A stretch of 64,000 bases of DNA from CAUSKK01 sp963533935 (GTDB taxonomy: Bacteria > Pseudomonadota > Gammaproteobacteria > Cardiobacteriales > Cardiobacteriaceae), in assembly GCA_963533935.1 (NCBI GenBank), contig CAUSQL010000006.1, positions 1 through 64,000 on the forward strand. Reading direction: 5' to 3'. This document shows positions 16,621 through 25,283 of this stretch, piece after piece. Under the pieces are notes generated by a model. That model was not told the DNA's origin. It saw nothing but the letters and a program-made list of their open reading frames with translations, and did not search any database. The position numbers and the translations under genes were made by a program. Positions within the stretch are counted from its first letter, which is position 1. Each line of letters begins with the position of its first letter.

Positions 16621-18120
16621 TTATTTCTTGCCGCAGGTGATGCTCAACACGTTGCCGTTGTCGTCCATCAGCGCCTGGCACAGCTTGTTATCGCTCTGGC
16701 GGTGGCTGTTGCACAGGCCGGAATCCAGGTTCTGGCCGCCGATGGAGCAGCCGCCGCCGCTGGCGTTCAGACGGCCCACCACCTTGCTAAAGCCGCCGCC
16801 GCTCTTCTTCTTGGCGGGGGCCGGCGCCGGCCGGCTGGCACTGCTGTTAAAGGAGGCCCGCTGCTGGGCCAGCGCCTCGTTGGCCCGGTTGGAACTGCGC
16901 ACGGTGCTGCTGCGAATCGGGTTGTAAACCGAAGCGCTCAGATTGTTCAGGCCGTAATCGCCGCCGGCAGAGCTGCTACTGGTAGAGCTGCTACTGGTAG
17001 AGCTGTAGCTGCCGCCGGTGGAACGGCGGGGGCTGGTGCTGCCGTAGTAATCGTCCGCGTTCATCTCATAGTCGGCGAGGTGGCCGCGGCGGCTGCGCCG
17101 TTCATAGCGTTCACCGCTGCTGCGGCGCACGTATTGCCGCCGTTCCCGCTTGCTGTTCTTATATTTGCCCTTGGCCGACGCCTTTTCCGCCACCGCCTGT
17201 AGCCGCTTGGTTTTCGCCAGCAGCGCCGCTTCCCGCTTGCTCAGCTTCTTCTCGCCCTTGGCCGCCTTCTTGTCCACAATCAGCTTGCTTTTCCTGCGCT
17301 CGCTCTTCTCGCTCTTGTCGTTCCTATCGCTGCGGCTGCTGAGCAGTTTTAGCTCCCGCTGATTTTTTTTGTCGCCCTTGGCGCTGCTGCGCTCGCTTTT
17401 TTCATTTTTAACCAGCTTGCTGCCGCGGTCGCCTTTCTCACTCTTCTCATTCTTCGCGCTGACTTTTTCCGCCTTTTTCGCCGGATTTAGGGTGAGTTTC
17501 TCAACTTTTTCCTCTTTTTTCCCCTTGTCGGCCTTTTCTTCCCGGTCGGCGGCCTTGGCCTTGGCTTTATTACTGGCCAGGCTGCCAATCAGCTGCTGGT
17601 CCAGGTGGCGGTAGCTGCCGCCGGCTAATTTGTGGTCTTCCCGATACTGCTGCAACGCCTCCACGGTGCTTTTGCCTTCCACCCCATCGACGCCACTCTT
17701 GTAGCCGCGGCTCTTCAGGTCGCTCTGCACCTTGCGGGTTAAGTCCTTGTAGAAGCGGCCCAGCCAGCCCCAGGACAGCTTGCCCGTGGCCGGAAAGCCG
17801 TTGGCCTTCTGGTAGGACTTGACCGCCTCGTTCAGGCCGCCGCTGTGGCCCATATAATTCAGGCCGCTCTGCACCAGCTGTTGCAGGCCGGAGCTGTAGG
17901 AATCCTTACCCTTGCTCGCCAGGTATTTCTGCATTTCGCCGTTACCGCGCAGGCCGGCGATGTCGTAGAGGTTCAGACCCCGCGGGTCCCGCTGGTTCAG
18001 GTCGCAGCTCTTATCCTTGAGGGCCGCCAGCTGGTCCCGCCACACCAGATTGCTGGGCTGGCACTCCGCCCAGGCCCCCTGGCTGAAAACTAAAATTAAG
18101 CCGATTAAGAAGCGCTTCAT
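16621..18120 (-). CDS. Secreted Lys/Ser-rich protein with peptidoglycan-binding-like region
   Basis: The function is not recognised. The 499 residues start with a signal peptide cleaved after AWA (about 1-18). Residues 38-70 resemble an ankyrin-like hairpin (NQRDPRGLNLYDIAGLRGNG). Two stretches resemble peptidoglycan-binding domain 1 (SYQKANGFPATGKLSWG and VDGVEGKSTVEALQQYREDH). A long highly charged K/E/S/R segment (about 190-370) and a Ser/Thr-rich part follow, and the end has cysteines (GGGCSIGGQNLDSGLCNSH). GGAGGTAAATT precedes the ATG, which overlaps the stop of the Nudix gene (ATGA). It is probably periplasmic and attached to the wall. Confidence 0.6.
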   Translation of the reverse strand: MKRFLIGLILVFSQGAWAECQPSNLVWRDQLAALKDKSCDLNQRDPRGLNLYDIAGLRGNGEMQKYLASKGKDSYSSGLQQLVQSGLNYMGHSGGLNEAVKSYQKANGFPATGKLSWGWLGRFYKDLTRKVQSDLKSRGYKSGVDGVEGKSTVEALQQYREDHKLAGGSYRHLDQQLIGSLASNKAKAKAADREEKADKGKKEEKVEKLTLNPAKKAEKVSAKNEKSEKGDRGSKLVKNEKSERSSAKGDKKNQRELKLLSSRSDRNDKSEKSERRKSKLIVDKKAAKGEKKLSKREAALLAKTKRLQAVAEKASAKGKYKNSKRERRQYVRRSSGERYERRSRRGHLADYEMNADDYYGSTSPRRSTGGSYSSTSSSSTSSSSAGGDYGLNNLSASVYNPIRSSTVRSSNRANEALAQQRASFNSSASRPAPAPAKKKSGGGFSKVVGRLNASGGGCSIGGQNLDSGLCNSHRQSDNKLCQALMDDNGNVLSITCGKK

Positions 18121-18707
18121 AATTTACCTCCACGCAGTAAGAAAGTTTGTAATGCAATGATTGTATTGGAATTATTAAATAGGTCGCCCCGCTGGAAATG
18201 GGCCAGGGTGTCCGCTAGGGAATACTGCACCACGCGAATGTCCTCGCCCTCTTCCACCAGGCCGGTGTACTCCGGCAGCTGGCGGCTGTCCACCTCCGCC
18301 AAATAGAGATAGGTCTTGGAGCCGCTGCCCCCCAGGCTGGGGTAATAGCTGGTGAGCAGCTCCAGCTTTTCAGCCTTTACGCCTAGTTCCTCCTGAATCT
18401 CCCGGGCCATGCACTGGTCCGGGTTCTCCTCGTCCTTATCCATAATGCCGGCGACGATTTCCGTCATCCATGGCCGCGGCTCACCGGCCACCATGGCGCC
18501 GACGCGGAACTGTTCCACAAAGATAAAGCGCTGGGCGCGGCGGTCGCAGACCAGCGCCGCCACCACGCCGCGGCGGCCGGAACATTCCCGCACCAGCACC
18601 GGCGACATGCCGCCTTGGTAGAGTTCGTGGCGCAGCTCCAGCCGCTTGATTTTCATAAAGCCCCAATAGGCTTTTTCTTCCTTTAGTACTTCAAATTTGT
18701 AATTCAT
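18117..18707 (-). CDS. Nudix hydrolase, ADP-ribose/sugar-nucleotide pyrophosphatase type
   Basis: The 196-residue product resembles NudF-type Nudix enzymes that cleave ADP-ribose or related diphosphate compounds. A family-like segment (FIFVEQFRVGAM) precedes the Nudix box, which reads GIMDKDEENPDQCMAREIQEELG near residues 98-120. It has one residue more than the canonical GX5EX7REUXEEXGU spacing but keeps REXXEE. The frame is open far upstream only because it runs through the neighbouring gene. ATG 18707 comes one base after the stop of that gene, so the two are coupled. The exact substrate is uncertain. Confidence 0.8.
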   Translation of the reverse strand: MNYKFEVLKEEKAYWGFMKIKRLELRHELYQGGMSPVLVRECSGRRGVVAALVCDRRAQRFIFVEQFRVGAMVAGEPRPWMTEIVAGIMDKDEENPDQCMAREIQEELGVKAEKLELLTSYYPSLGGSGSKTYLYLAEVDSRQLPEYTGLVEEGEDIRVVQYSLADTLAHFQRGDLFNNSNTIIALQTFLLRGGKL

Positions 18708-18708
18708 A

Positions 18709-19410
18709 TTAACGGTAGCGGGGGGTGGTGCCGATAAAGCTGTAGGGATTGACCGACGGGCCATACTGGCGAATTTCAAAGTGCAGGGCCGGCACCTCCT
18801 GGGGGCTGATGCCCATGGCGGCGATTTTCTGGCCCTTGGTAACCTGTTGGCCCTCCTGCACGTCCACGGAATCCAGATAGCCGTAGGCGGAGAAAATGCT
18901 GTCGTTGTGGCGCAGAATAACCATGCGGCCGAAGCCGGTGATGCCAGCACCCACATAGGCCACTTCGCCGTCGTGGGCGGCGTTAATCTCCTGGCCGCGG
19001 CGGCCGGAAATCTTAATGCCCTGGTAGCCGGGGCGATTGGCTACGAATTCACGGATTACCTGCCCCTTGGTGGGCCAAATCCAGTCGCTCTGGCCCTGGG
19101 CGGTGATGTCCGGCGGCGGCGGAATGTTCTTGTGCAACGCGGTGCTGCCGTTGGCCAGCAGCCGCAGCCGGCTGCCGGCCAGAATGCGATTGATATTGGT
19201 GATGTCGTTCATGCGCGCCAGCTCGTCGATGTCCAAGCCATAGCGCCAGGCGATGTTGAAGAGCGTGTCCCCGGGCTTAACCACATAAAATTCCGTGGGC
19301 GTCAGCGACCCTCGTGCGCCGTACAGACTGTAGGCGCTAGGTTTCTTGGCCTGCTGTTCGCAGCCCACCGTCAGCAACAATAGGGAAAGGAGGCTTAAGG
19401 TTTTCCTCAT
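18709..19410 (-). CDS. nlpD: LysM/M23 lipoprotein, NlpD-like
   Basis: NlpD-type proteins are outer-membrane lipoproteins that activate cell-wall amidases at division. The 233 residues have a lipobox (LTVGC, cysteine near 17), a LysM domain (YVVKPGDTLFNIAWRYGLD, about 42-86) and a C-terminal LytM/M23 domain. The metal ligands look degenerate: the first histidine-aspartate site reads GIKISGRRGQEI, and only one histidine of HxH remains in ALHFEIR. This is as in NlpD/EnvC and argues for a regulator, not an enzyme. It heads a three-gene minus-strand operon with the Nudix gene and the secreted protein. The usual neighbours surE, pcm and rpoS are absent. Confidence 0.82.
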   Translation of the reverse strand: MRKTLSLLSLLLLTVGCEQQAKKPSAYSLYGARGSLTPTEFYVVKPGDTLFNIAWRYGLDIDELARMNDITNINRILAGSRLRLLANGSTALHKNIPPPPDITAQGQSDWIWPTKGQVIREFVANRPGYQGIKISGRRGQEINAAHDGEVAYVGAGITGFGRMVILRHNDSIFSAYGYLDSVDVQEGQQVTKGQKIAAMGISPQEVPALHFEIRQYGPSVNPYSFIGTTPRYR

Positions 19411-19460
19411 AGGTCTTAAGAATTCTTTAAATAAGAAGTGGGAAGTCTAGCACAAAGGCA

Positions 19461-19508
19461 CCGGGCCAGCGTGGCCCGGCGACTGGGGAGAAGGCGCCCG
19501 GAGGCGCC
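19461..19508 (-). terminator. Two GC-rich hairpins after the small secreted protein gene
   Basis: CCGGGCCAGCGTGGCCCGG (19461-19479) and GGCGCC, CGGA, GGCGCC (19493-19508) can fold just beyond the stop at 19515. Neither has a strong U-run on the minus strand, so termination is only a possibility. Confidence 0.35.
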
Positions 19509-19514
19509 GCTGGA

Positions 19515-19808
19515 TTATTTAAATTGCTCGGCGAGGGCAGCGAAGTTTTCGTTTTCCTTCAGGAGCTTTTGCAGCTCCTTGTACTGCTCCTTGCAGAAGG
19601 GCACGCCCAGCTCGTTAATCATTTTCTTGCGGTCCTCCTCCATTTTCTTGACCACGTCCGGCGTGCGGTTCGGGTTGGTGATTTTGCCCATCTCGTTGCT
19701 CAGCAGCAGGTAGTTGCGGCAGATGTCCGTATCCAGCGGATTGGTTTCATCGGCGCCGTGGGCGGTGGTTAGGGCCAATAGGGCACCAGCTAGCATTAAT
19801 TTTTTCAT
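19515..19808 (-). CDS. Small secreted protein of unknown function
   Basis: I do not recognise a family. The 97 residues start with a clear signal peptide (KKLMLAGALLALTTAHGA). The mature part is helical and charged, with two cysteines (ICRNYLL and PFCKEQYKEL) that could form one disulfide. An open frame reaches 19853, but GGAGTT before ATG 19808 and the signal peptide fix the start. It is divergent from infA, with about 100 bp between the starts. Confidence 0.6.
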   Translation of the reverse strand: MKKLMLAGALLALTTAHGADETNPLDTDICRNYLLLSNEMGKITNPNRTPDVVKKMEEDRKKMINELGVPFCKEQYKELQKLLKENENFAALAEQFK

Positions 19809-19906
19809 TTTTAACTCCGTTGTGGATTGCAGGCTGGCTGACGCCAGAGCCATGCCAGCGGCGGCCCTATGCTAAAATTTTCACTTTTTCAAACAGTTAG
19901 AGGTTT

Positions 19907-20125
19907 ATGTCTAAAGAAGAAAGCATTGAATTTTCCGGCGTGGTGGTGGAAACCCTACCGAATACCATGTTCCGGGTGGAACTGGAAAATGGCCACGTCA
20001 TCAACGCCCACATTTCCGGCCGCATGCGCAAAAACTATATTCGCATTCTGACCGGCGATAAGGTGAAGGTGGAAATGACCCCCTACGACCTGAGCAAGGG
20101 CCGCATCGTTTTCCGCGAAAAGTAG
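19907..20125 (+). CDS. infA: Translation initiation factor IF-1
   Basis: IF-1 is an OB-fold protein that sits in the ribosomal A site during initiation. The 72 residues are typical: SKEESIEFSGVVVETLPN, FRVELENGHVINAHISGRMR and GDKVKVEMTPYDLSKGRI. AGAGG lies a few bases before the ATG. It is a single gene, not adjacent here to clpA, aat or ate, and is followed by a four-unit repeat cluster before the convergent mepA. Confidence 0.97.
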   Translation: MSKEESIEFSGVVVETLPNTMFRVELENGHVINAHISGRMRKNYIRILTGDKVKVEMTPYDLSKGRIVFREK

Positions 20126-20130
20126 ATTTT

Positions 20131-20288
20131 CCATACATATAAAGCGCCCGTCCGTCGGTAAATGCTGTTTTTACCGACGGACGGGCGCTTTATATGTATG
20201 TATTTAGCCCATTAATTACATACAGCCTAAGCGCCCCTCTGTTTGTATAAGGCCATTTACAAACATAGGGGCGCTTTCCCTGTATTTA
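20131..20288. repeat. Four palindromic units between infA and mepA
   Basis: Units lie at about 20131-20162, 20170-20203, 20215-20249 and 20255-20288. The first two are joined by their TTTACCG ends (GTCGGTAAAT ... TTTTACCGAC), the opposite of the usual joint by the ATGTA ends. The cluster can therefore fold into several alternative hairpins. Confidence 0.88.
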
Positions 20289-20292
20289 AAAT

Positions 20293-21192
20293 TTACCGGT
20301 AATGCCGCGCCGCTTCGCCATTGACCGGTTCGGCTCGCCGCGCCTGCTGACCGGCGCCGGCCCGGTTCTGGTAATCGGCCAGCAGAGCCGCGCACTGCGG
20401 ATGCGGCAGCCGTTCGCCCTTGGCCTGCTTGGATTTCTTCGCCGGTTTCGGGAATTGCAGCGCCAGCGCCTGGTCCCGCACCCATTTCTTCAAATCATCG
20501 TTGCAGCCGTCGCCGGGGGGCAGCGGCGCCTGATTCTCACAGCTGAAGCTGCCGGCCGGGCAATTCAGGCGCACATGGAAATGGGAGTCGTGGCCCTTCC
20601 AAGGGCGCACCTTACGCAGCCAGCTGCGGTCGCTTTCCGTCTGGCAGAGAAAATCCTTAATCACCGGATTCACAAAGATGCGCGCCGTTTCCGGGAATTG
20701 GGCCGCGGCCCACAGGGCCTGGCGGTACTCCGGCCGCCAGCGCTCCTGGAACAGGCGGCCGTTGTACAAATCGGCCATGGTCGGCGGCTCCAGCTCCGCC
20801 GGCACCGCTTCGCCGGGGCCGACGCTGTAGAACCAGAAATCCACGTCCAGACCGTTCTGGTGGCTGGCGTGGCCGAAGGGCATGGGCCCGCCCAGGGGCT
20901 GGCTCATGTCGCCGATGAGAATTTGCCGCGGCCCCAGCGCCTGACCGACGCTTTCGATGAGCTCCCTGGTTACCGGCTGGGTGTAGAAGCGGTTGCGCCA
21001 GCGGCGAATGGATTTGTAGCCGGGACCCTCGGCGGCCACCTGCACGGCGCCGCTCTGGCAGCCGTTGGCGTAGGAACCGATGGCCTGGGGACTTCCGCCC
21101 AGCGGGCTGGGCACCTGGCTCCAGGCATTGCTTTTGTCCGGGTCCTGGGCGAGCAGCGGTGCGCTGAGCATTAAGAGAAGTAATTTTTTCAT
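20293..21192 (-). CDS. mepA: Murein DD-endopeptidase MepA
   Basis: MepA is a periplasmic metallo-endopeptidase that cuts D-Ala-meso-DAP crosslinks. The 299 residues have a signal peptide (MKKLLLLMLSAPLLA) and the zinc motifs of the M74 (LAS) family: FGHASHQNGLDVDFW near 106-120 and KGHDSHFHVRLNCP near 195-208. Six or more cysteines outside these motifs fit the periplasmic disulfides of the family. The C-terminus after about residue 275 is low-complexity and ends against a repeat. The start overlaps the stop of the upstream membrane gene by ATGA. Confidence 0.92.
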   Translation of the reverse strand: MKKLLLLMLSAPLLAQDPDKSNAWSQVPSPLGGSPQAIGSYANGCQSGAVQVAAEGPGYKSIRRWRNRFYTQPVTRELIESVGQALGPRQILIGDMSQPLGGPMPFGHASHQNGLDVDFWFYSVGPGEAVPAELEPPTMADLYNGRLFQERWRPEYRQALWAAAQFPETARIFVNPVIKDFLCQTESDRSWLRKVRPWKGHDSHFHVRLNCPAGSFSCENQAPLPPGDGCNDDLKKWVRDQALALQFPKPAKKSKQAKGERLPHPQCAALLADYQNRAGAGQQARRAEPVNGEAARHYR

Positions 21193-22889
21193 TGTTTAGC
21201 CAGGTCTATGGGTTGGCCGCAGGCCGTGATGATTGAATTGTTATTGAGCATTTTCATTAGGTCGAACTCGCTGATGCCCGCTTCCTCTAAGGTAATGCGG
21301 TCGCGGTCGAAGTAACGGCCCATATTTTTGTAATGGCCGGTGTTCAGCCGCCAGATGGCGGCCAGCCGCGCACCGCTGAATAAATCAGGCCCCTGGGTTA
21401 CCAGCACCACATCATCATAGAGAGCACGCATTTCCTCGCCCACCAGCCGGTTATCGCCCATGACCCGCGATTTGATAAAGCCCGGTGGCAGCGCCCGCTC
21501 ATAGTGGCCAATGCGCGCATTATTCCGCGCCGGCAGCCGCGCCAGGTACGGTTCCGTCAGCGCCAGCGGGTCAATGATGTACTTGTCCAGCGGCATGACC
21601 CAGCCGCGCTGGCCAATGAAGCAGGAAATGCTTTTATGCTCACTGCTGGAGGGGGCGGCAAAGGTGTAGTTGTAGTTATTTTTCAGTATGACCGGCAGCA
21701 GGCCCGTGCGCTGGAAGTAGAAGCCGCGCTCGTCGGCGATGCCGTCGATGATGTCATAGCGTTCGTAATTCAGGCCGTAGCGGTAATTTTCAGCGCGCCA
21801 GCCATTGACTAGCAGTAGGCCGAGTAGACCGTAGAGGAAGTATCTATCCGGATTGCTCTTCAGATTCTCTCTATTAATGGCGAATTTGATGGGTTTTACC
21901 AGATAGAGCAGCAGGAAGACCGCCTGCAGCATGGCCGCGGACAGGAAGCGGCCGGCCATGTAGTCGGCGCCGACGCGGAACAGGTAGCCAATCTGCAAAG
22001 CCAGACCCATGGCCAGCAGAATCAAATTCATGCCGCCCTGCTTCACCAGCAGGCCGCCGATGAGGCCGGCCAGCAGCGCCACGGCAATGGTGGCCAGGGT
22101 CAGCGGGTCGAAGTTCCACAGGAAGGCGAAGTAATTGCGGGCGTTGGTCAGCAGCACCTCGCGGGGGTAATCCAGATTCACCTTGGCCAGGGCCGTGTTC
22201 GGCACTAGGCTGCCGTAGTAGATGAGGGAGAAGCTTTCCCAGACGAACACCGGCAACATCGCCAGCAGCCCCCACTTCAGCCAGGGCAATTTCGCCCTGA
22301 TGGCCTGAATCCACAGCTGGCCGGCCAGGGGCAGGACGAGAATCATGCCGTCCGGGCGGGTTAAAAACATTAGACCTACGAGGAACAGGCCCAGGCCGTA
22401 GCGGCGGCCCAGCGGCAGATTGCTGAAGTGCACCGCCAGATAGGCCAGCAGCAGCAGGTGCAGCAGCGGGTTTTCTAGGCCGGAGCTGGAGTAGTCCATA
22501 AAGGCCTTGGACAGGCTGAGCAGGAACAGCAGGGCCAGCACCAACAGTCCGTTCACCTGTAGGCGCCGGGCCAGCTGCACCAGCAGCAGCAGGTTCGCCA
22601 CCAGCAGCACGAAGTCGAGGGCCAGGGCGAACCAGTAGGATTGGGCGCCAAGGCCGGTGCCCAGTGCCAGCAGCCCGTACCAGAGCGGGTGGGTGTAAAC
22701 CTGCACCCGTTCGCCCATGTTCCACACTGGGCCGTGGCCGGCCAGCAGCTGGTCCACGGAGCGGAAGGTGATGAAGGCGTCCTCGGTAACCCAGGCGGTG
22801 TTAATGAAGGTGTAGATGAATGCGGCCAGCAGTAGCAGGACCTTGGGCCAGTCCAGCGGCGACTGCCGTTCCCGATCGATTATGTACAT
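21189..22889 (-). CDS. Polytopic membrane protein, probable GT-C glycosyltransferase-like
   Basis: The 566 residues contain about nine to ten membrane helices in the first 350 residues, then a soluble domain. The first periplasmic loop has acidic residues in TEDAFITFRSVDQLLAGHG followed by VQVYTHPLWYGLLALG. This arrangement is seen in GT-C enzymes that use polyprenyl-phosphate sugars and in LphB/AftB-like proteins. The acceptor cannot be read from sequence. It overlaps mepA (ATGA), which suggests a role in the envelope. A repeat lies upstream, between it and the divergent rpe. Confidence 0.6.
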   Translation of the reverse strand: MYIIDRERQSPLDWPKVLLLLAAFIYTFINTAWVTEDAFITFRSVDQLLAGHGPVWNMGERVQVYTHPLWYGLLALGTGLGAQSYWFALALDFVLLVANLLLLVQLARRLQVNGLLVLALLFLLSLSKAFMDYSSSGLENPLLHLLLLAYLAVHFSNLPLGRRYGLGLFLVGLMFLTRPDGMILVLPLAGQLWIQAIRAKLPWLKWGLLAMLPVFVWESFSLIYYGSLVPNTALAKVNLDYPREVLLTNARNYFAFLWNFDPLTLATIAVALLAGLIGGLLVKQGGMNLILLAMGLALQIGYLFRVGADYMAGRFLSAAMLQAVFLLLYLVKPIKFAINRENLKSNPDRYFLYGLLGLLLVNGWRAENYRYGLNYERYDIIDGIADERGFYFQRTGLLPVILKNNYNYTFAAPSSSEHKSISCFIGQRGWVMPLDKYIIDPLALTEPYLARLPARNNARIGHYERALPPGFIKSRVMGDNRLVGEEMRALYDDVVLVTQGPDLFSGARLAAIWRLNTGHYKNMGRYFDRDRITLEEAGISEFDLMKMLNNNSIITACGQPIDLAKQ

Positions 22890-22913
22890 AGAAAATTCCG
22901 TAAAAATTAGTAG

Positions 22914-22981
22914 ATAAGCGCTTTTAGTGCCTTAAATGCATTCTAAATTACATACAGGGGAAGCGCCACATTGTATGTAAC
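22914..22981. repeat. Palindromic repeat, one full and one partial unit
   Basis: AAGCGCTTTTAGTGCCTTAAAT is the worn partner of TTACATACAGGGGAAGCGCC, ACATTGTATGTAA. This is one of the few copies between divergent genes (the membrane protein gene and rpe). Confidence 0.75.
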
Positions 22982-23047
22982 CTCCCCCTATTTTATCGGC
23001 CCGCGGCGCCGCCTTAGAATAGACCCATCACTAACTAAGGATTTTTT

Positions 23048-23719
23048 ATGGCCCAAGAATATCTCATCGCCCCCTCCATTCTCGCCGCCGACTTCGCCCG
23101 CCTGGGCGAGGAGGTGCGCGCCGTGGAGCTGGCCGGCGCCGACCTGATTCACTTCGACGTCATGGACAACCACTACGTGCCGAACCTGTCCTTCGGCGCC
23201 CCCATCTGCCAGGCGCTGAAGAACTTCGGCATTAGCACCCCCATCGACGTACATTTGATGGCCAGTCCGGTGGACGATTTAATCCGTCAATTTGCCGAGG
23301 CCGGCGCCGACATGGTCAGCTTTCACCCGGAGGCCAGCCTGCACCCGCACCGTTCCCTTCAGCTCATTCGCAGCTATCACATGCAGGCGGGGCTGGTCTT
23401 TAATCCGGCCACGCCGCTGGACTATCTGGATTACCTGCTGCCGGAGCTGGACTACGTCATGCTGATGGCGGTGAATCCCGGCTTTGGCGGCCAGAAATTC
23501 ATTCCCCAGACCCTGAATAAGCTGAAGCAGCTGCGCCACATCATCGACCGCTCCGGCCTCGCCATTCGCCTGGAAATCGACGGCGGGGTGAAGGTGGAGA
23601 ACATTGCTGAAATCGCCGCCGCCGGCGCCGACACCTTCGTGGCCGGTTCCGCCATCTTCGCCAGCGATAACTACGGCGAGACCATTAAACGCATGCGGGA
23701 GGAGCTGGCCCGTGGCTAA
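23048..23719 (+). CDS. rpe: Ribulose-phosphate 3-epimerase
   Basis: Rpe interconverts ribulose 5-phosphate and xylulose 5-phosphate in the pentose phosphate pathway. The 223-residue TIM barrel shows the family motifs IAPSILAADFARLGEEV, DLIHFDVMDNHYVPNLSFG (metal-binding histidine and aspartate), VDVHLMA-type IDVHLMASP, MAVNPGFGGQKFI and EIDGGVKVENI. It overlaps trpE by 8 bp. In many relatives gph lies between rpe and trpE; here it is absent. Confidence 0.96.
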   Translation: MAQEYLIAPSILAADFARLGEEVRAVELAGADLIHFDVMDNHYVPNLSFGAPICQALKNFGISTPIDVHLMASPVDDLIRQFAEAGADMVSFHPEASLHPHRSLQLIRSYHMQAGLVFNPATPLDYLDYLLPELDYVMLMAVNPGFGGQKFIPQTLNKLKQLRHIIDRSGLAIRLEIDGGVKVENIAEIAAAGADTFVAGSAIFASDNYGETIKRMREELARG

Positions 23720-25130
23720 CTACGAGCCGCGGCGGCGCACGCTGCTGGCGGACCTGCTCACGCCGGTGGCCCTTTACGACCGGCTGGCCCGCGGCCCCTA
23801 TTCCTACCTGCTGGAATCGGTGGAGGGTGGCGAACGCTGGGCGCGCTATTCCATCATCGGCCTGCCGGCCCGGGAAGTTATCCGGGTGCGCGACGGCCAT
23901 TTAACTATCCACCGGGACGGCCAGCTGACCCATGAAGAGCAGCTGACCGACCCACTGGCCTGGCTGGCGGAATTTCACGGCCAATTCGTCCAGGGGGCGC
24001 TGGACCTGCAATTGCCCTTCGCCGGCGGCCTGGTTGGCTATTTCGGCTACGACTGCGTCGGCTACATGGAAAAGCGGCTGGCCCAACGGCCGGCCCAGGA
24101 CCCGCTCCAGCTGCCGGATTTGCTGTTTCTCGTCAGTCTGGACTTAGCCATACTCGATAATCTGCGCGGCGAAGTGCACCTCATCAGCCACCGCTGCGCC
24201 GGCGAGAGTGAAGCGGAAGTGCAGGGGCGCCTCGACCAAATGGAGGCGGCGCTGAACAATCTCGGCCACGCCCGGCCGCGCAGCCTGAACTGGGCCGGGC
24301 AGCTGCCGCCGCTGACCGAGCATTTCCCGGAAGCCGACTTCAAGGCGGCAGTAGAGAAGATTAAGGAGTACCTGGCCGCCGGCGACAGCATGCAGGTGGT
24401 GCCGTCCCAGCGGCGCAGCTGTGAGTTTCACCAGGCCCCGCTGGATTACTACCGCGCCCTGCGCCTAACCAATCCGTCCCCCTACATGTATCTGCTGGAC
24501 CTGGGCGATTTTCAGCTGGTGGGCTCGTCGCCGGAAATTCTCACCCGGCAGCAGGGGCGCCAGGTTACGCTGCGGCCCATCGCCGGCACCCGGCCCCGCG
24601 GCGCCACTGCGGCCGAGGATTTGGCCCTGGAACAGGAACTGCTGGCCGACGAGAAGGAAATCGCCGAGCACGCCATGCTCATTGATTTGGCCCGCAACGA
24701 CATCGGCCGGGTCTGTGAGGTGGGTTCGGTGCACATCACGGAAAAAATGGTCATTGAACGCTATTCCCACGTGATGCACATCGTATCCAACGTGGAGGGC
24801 ACGCTGCGGCCGGAGGTGGGGGCCATGGATTTGCTGCGCGCCACCTTCCCCGCCGGCACCCTGGCGGGGGCGCCGAAGATTCGCGCCATGGAAATCATCG
24901 ACGAGGTGGAACCGGAGCGGCGCGGCGTTTACGGCGGCGCCATCGGCTACTGGTCCTTCAGCGGCAATATGGATTTGGCCATCGCCATTCGCACGGCGGT
25001 GATTAAGGGCGGTCGCCTTTACGCCCAGGCTGGCGCCGGCGTGGTTTACGATTCCCAGCCGGCCAGCGAGTGGCAGGAGACGGTGAATAAGTCAGCAGCG
25101 CTGCTACGGGCCCTGGCGCTGTTGCAGTAG
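23712..25130 (+). CDS. trpE: Anthranilate synthase component I
   Basis: TrpE makes anthranilate from chorismate with ammonia delivered by TrpG. The 472 residues include the N-terminal tryptophan-sensing region (YSYLLESVEGGERWARYSIIG; the LLES element is the usual feedback site) and the chorismate-binding domain (GSSPEILTR, GTRPRGATAAED, IDLARNDIGRV, FPAGTLAGAPKIRAMEIID, QAGAGVVYDSQP). The start is GTG 23712 inside the end of rpe, with GGAGGAG upstream; the longer frame to 23604 overlaps rpe and is wrong. No trpG is adjacent, and no leader peptide is seen. Confidence 0.93.
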   Translation: MANYEPRRRTLLADLLTPVALYDRLARGPYSYLLESVEGGERWARYSIIGLPAREVIRVRDGHLTIHRDGQLTHEEQLTDPLAWLAEFHGQFVQGALDLQLPFAGGLVGYFGYDCVGYMEKRLAQRPAQDPLQLPDLLFLVSLDLAILDNLRGEVHLISHRCAGESEAEVQGRLDQMEAALNNLGHARPRSLNWAGQLPPLTEHFPEADFKAAVEKIKEYLAAGDSMQVVPSQRRSCEFHQAPLDYYRALRLTNPSPYMYLLDLGDFQLVGSSPEILTRQQGRQVTLRPIAGTRPRGATAAEDLALEQELLADEKEIAEHAMLIDLARNDIGRVCEVGSVHITEKMVIERYSHVMHIVSNVEGTLRPEVGAMDLLRATFPAGTLAGAPKIRAMEIIDEVEPERRGVYGGAIGYWSFSGNMDLAIAIRTAVIKGGRLYAQAGAGVVYDSQPASEWQETVNKSAALLRALALLQ

Positions 25131-25136
25131 TCGCGC

Positions 25137-25279
25137 TTTAACGGTTTTACCGACAGGCGGTTGTTCGCCTCCTGCGTCGGCTCACGCGCCCGCTGTTTTA
25201 CAAACAGACGAGCGCTTCCCCTGTATGTTTAAGCGCTGAATTACATACAGAGGAAGCGCTTCTATGTATTTATAAATGC
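25137..25279. repeat. Composite palindromic repeat cluster
   Basis: A unit carrying the inserted module (TTTACCGACAGGCGG, TTGTTCGCCTCCTGCGTCGG, CTCACGCGCCCGCTGTTTTAC) is followed by a paired palindrome (ACAAACAGACGAGCGCTTCCC ... ACATACAGAGGAAGCGCTTC). It separates the convergent genes trpE and the ZipA-like gene. Confidence 0.85.
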
Positions 25280-25283
25280 TACG

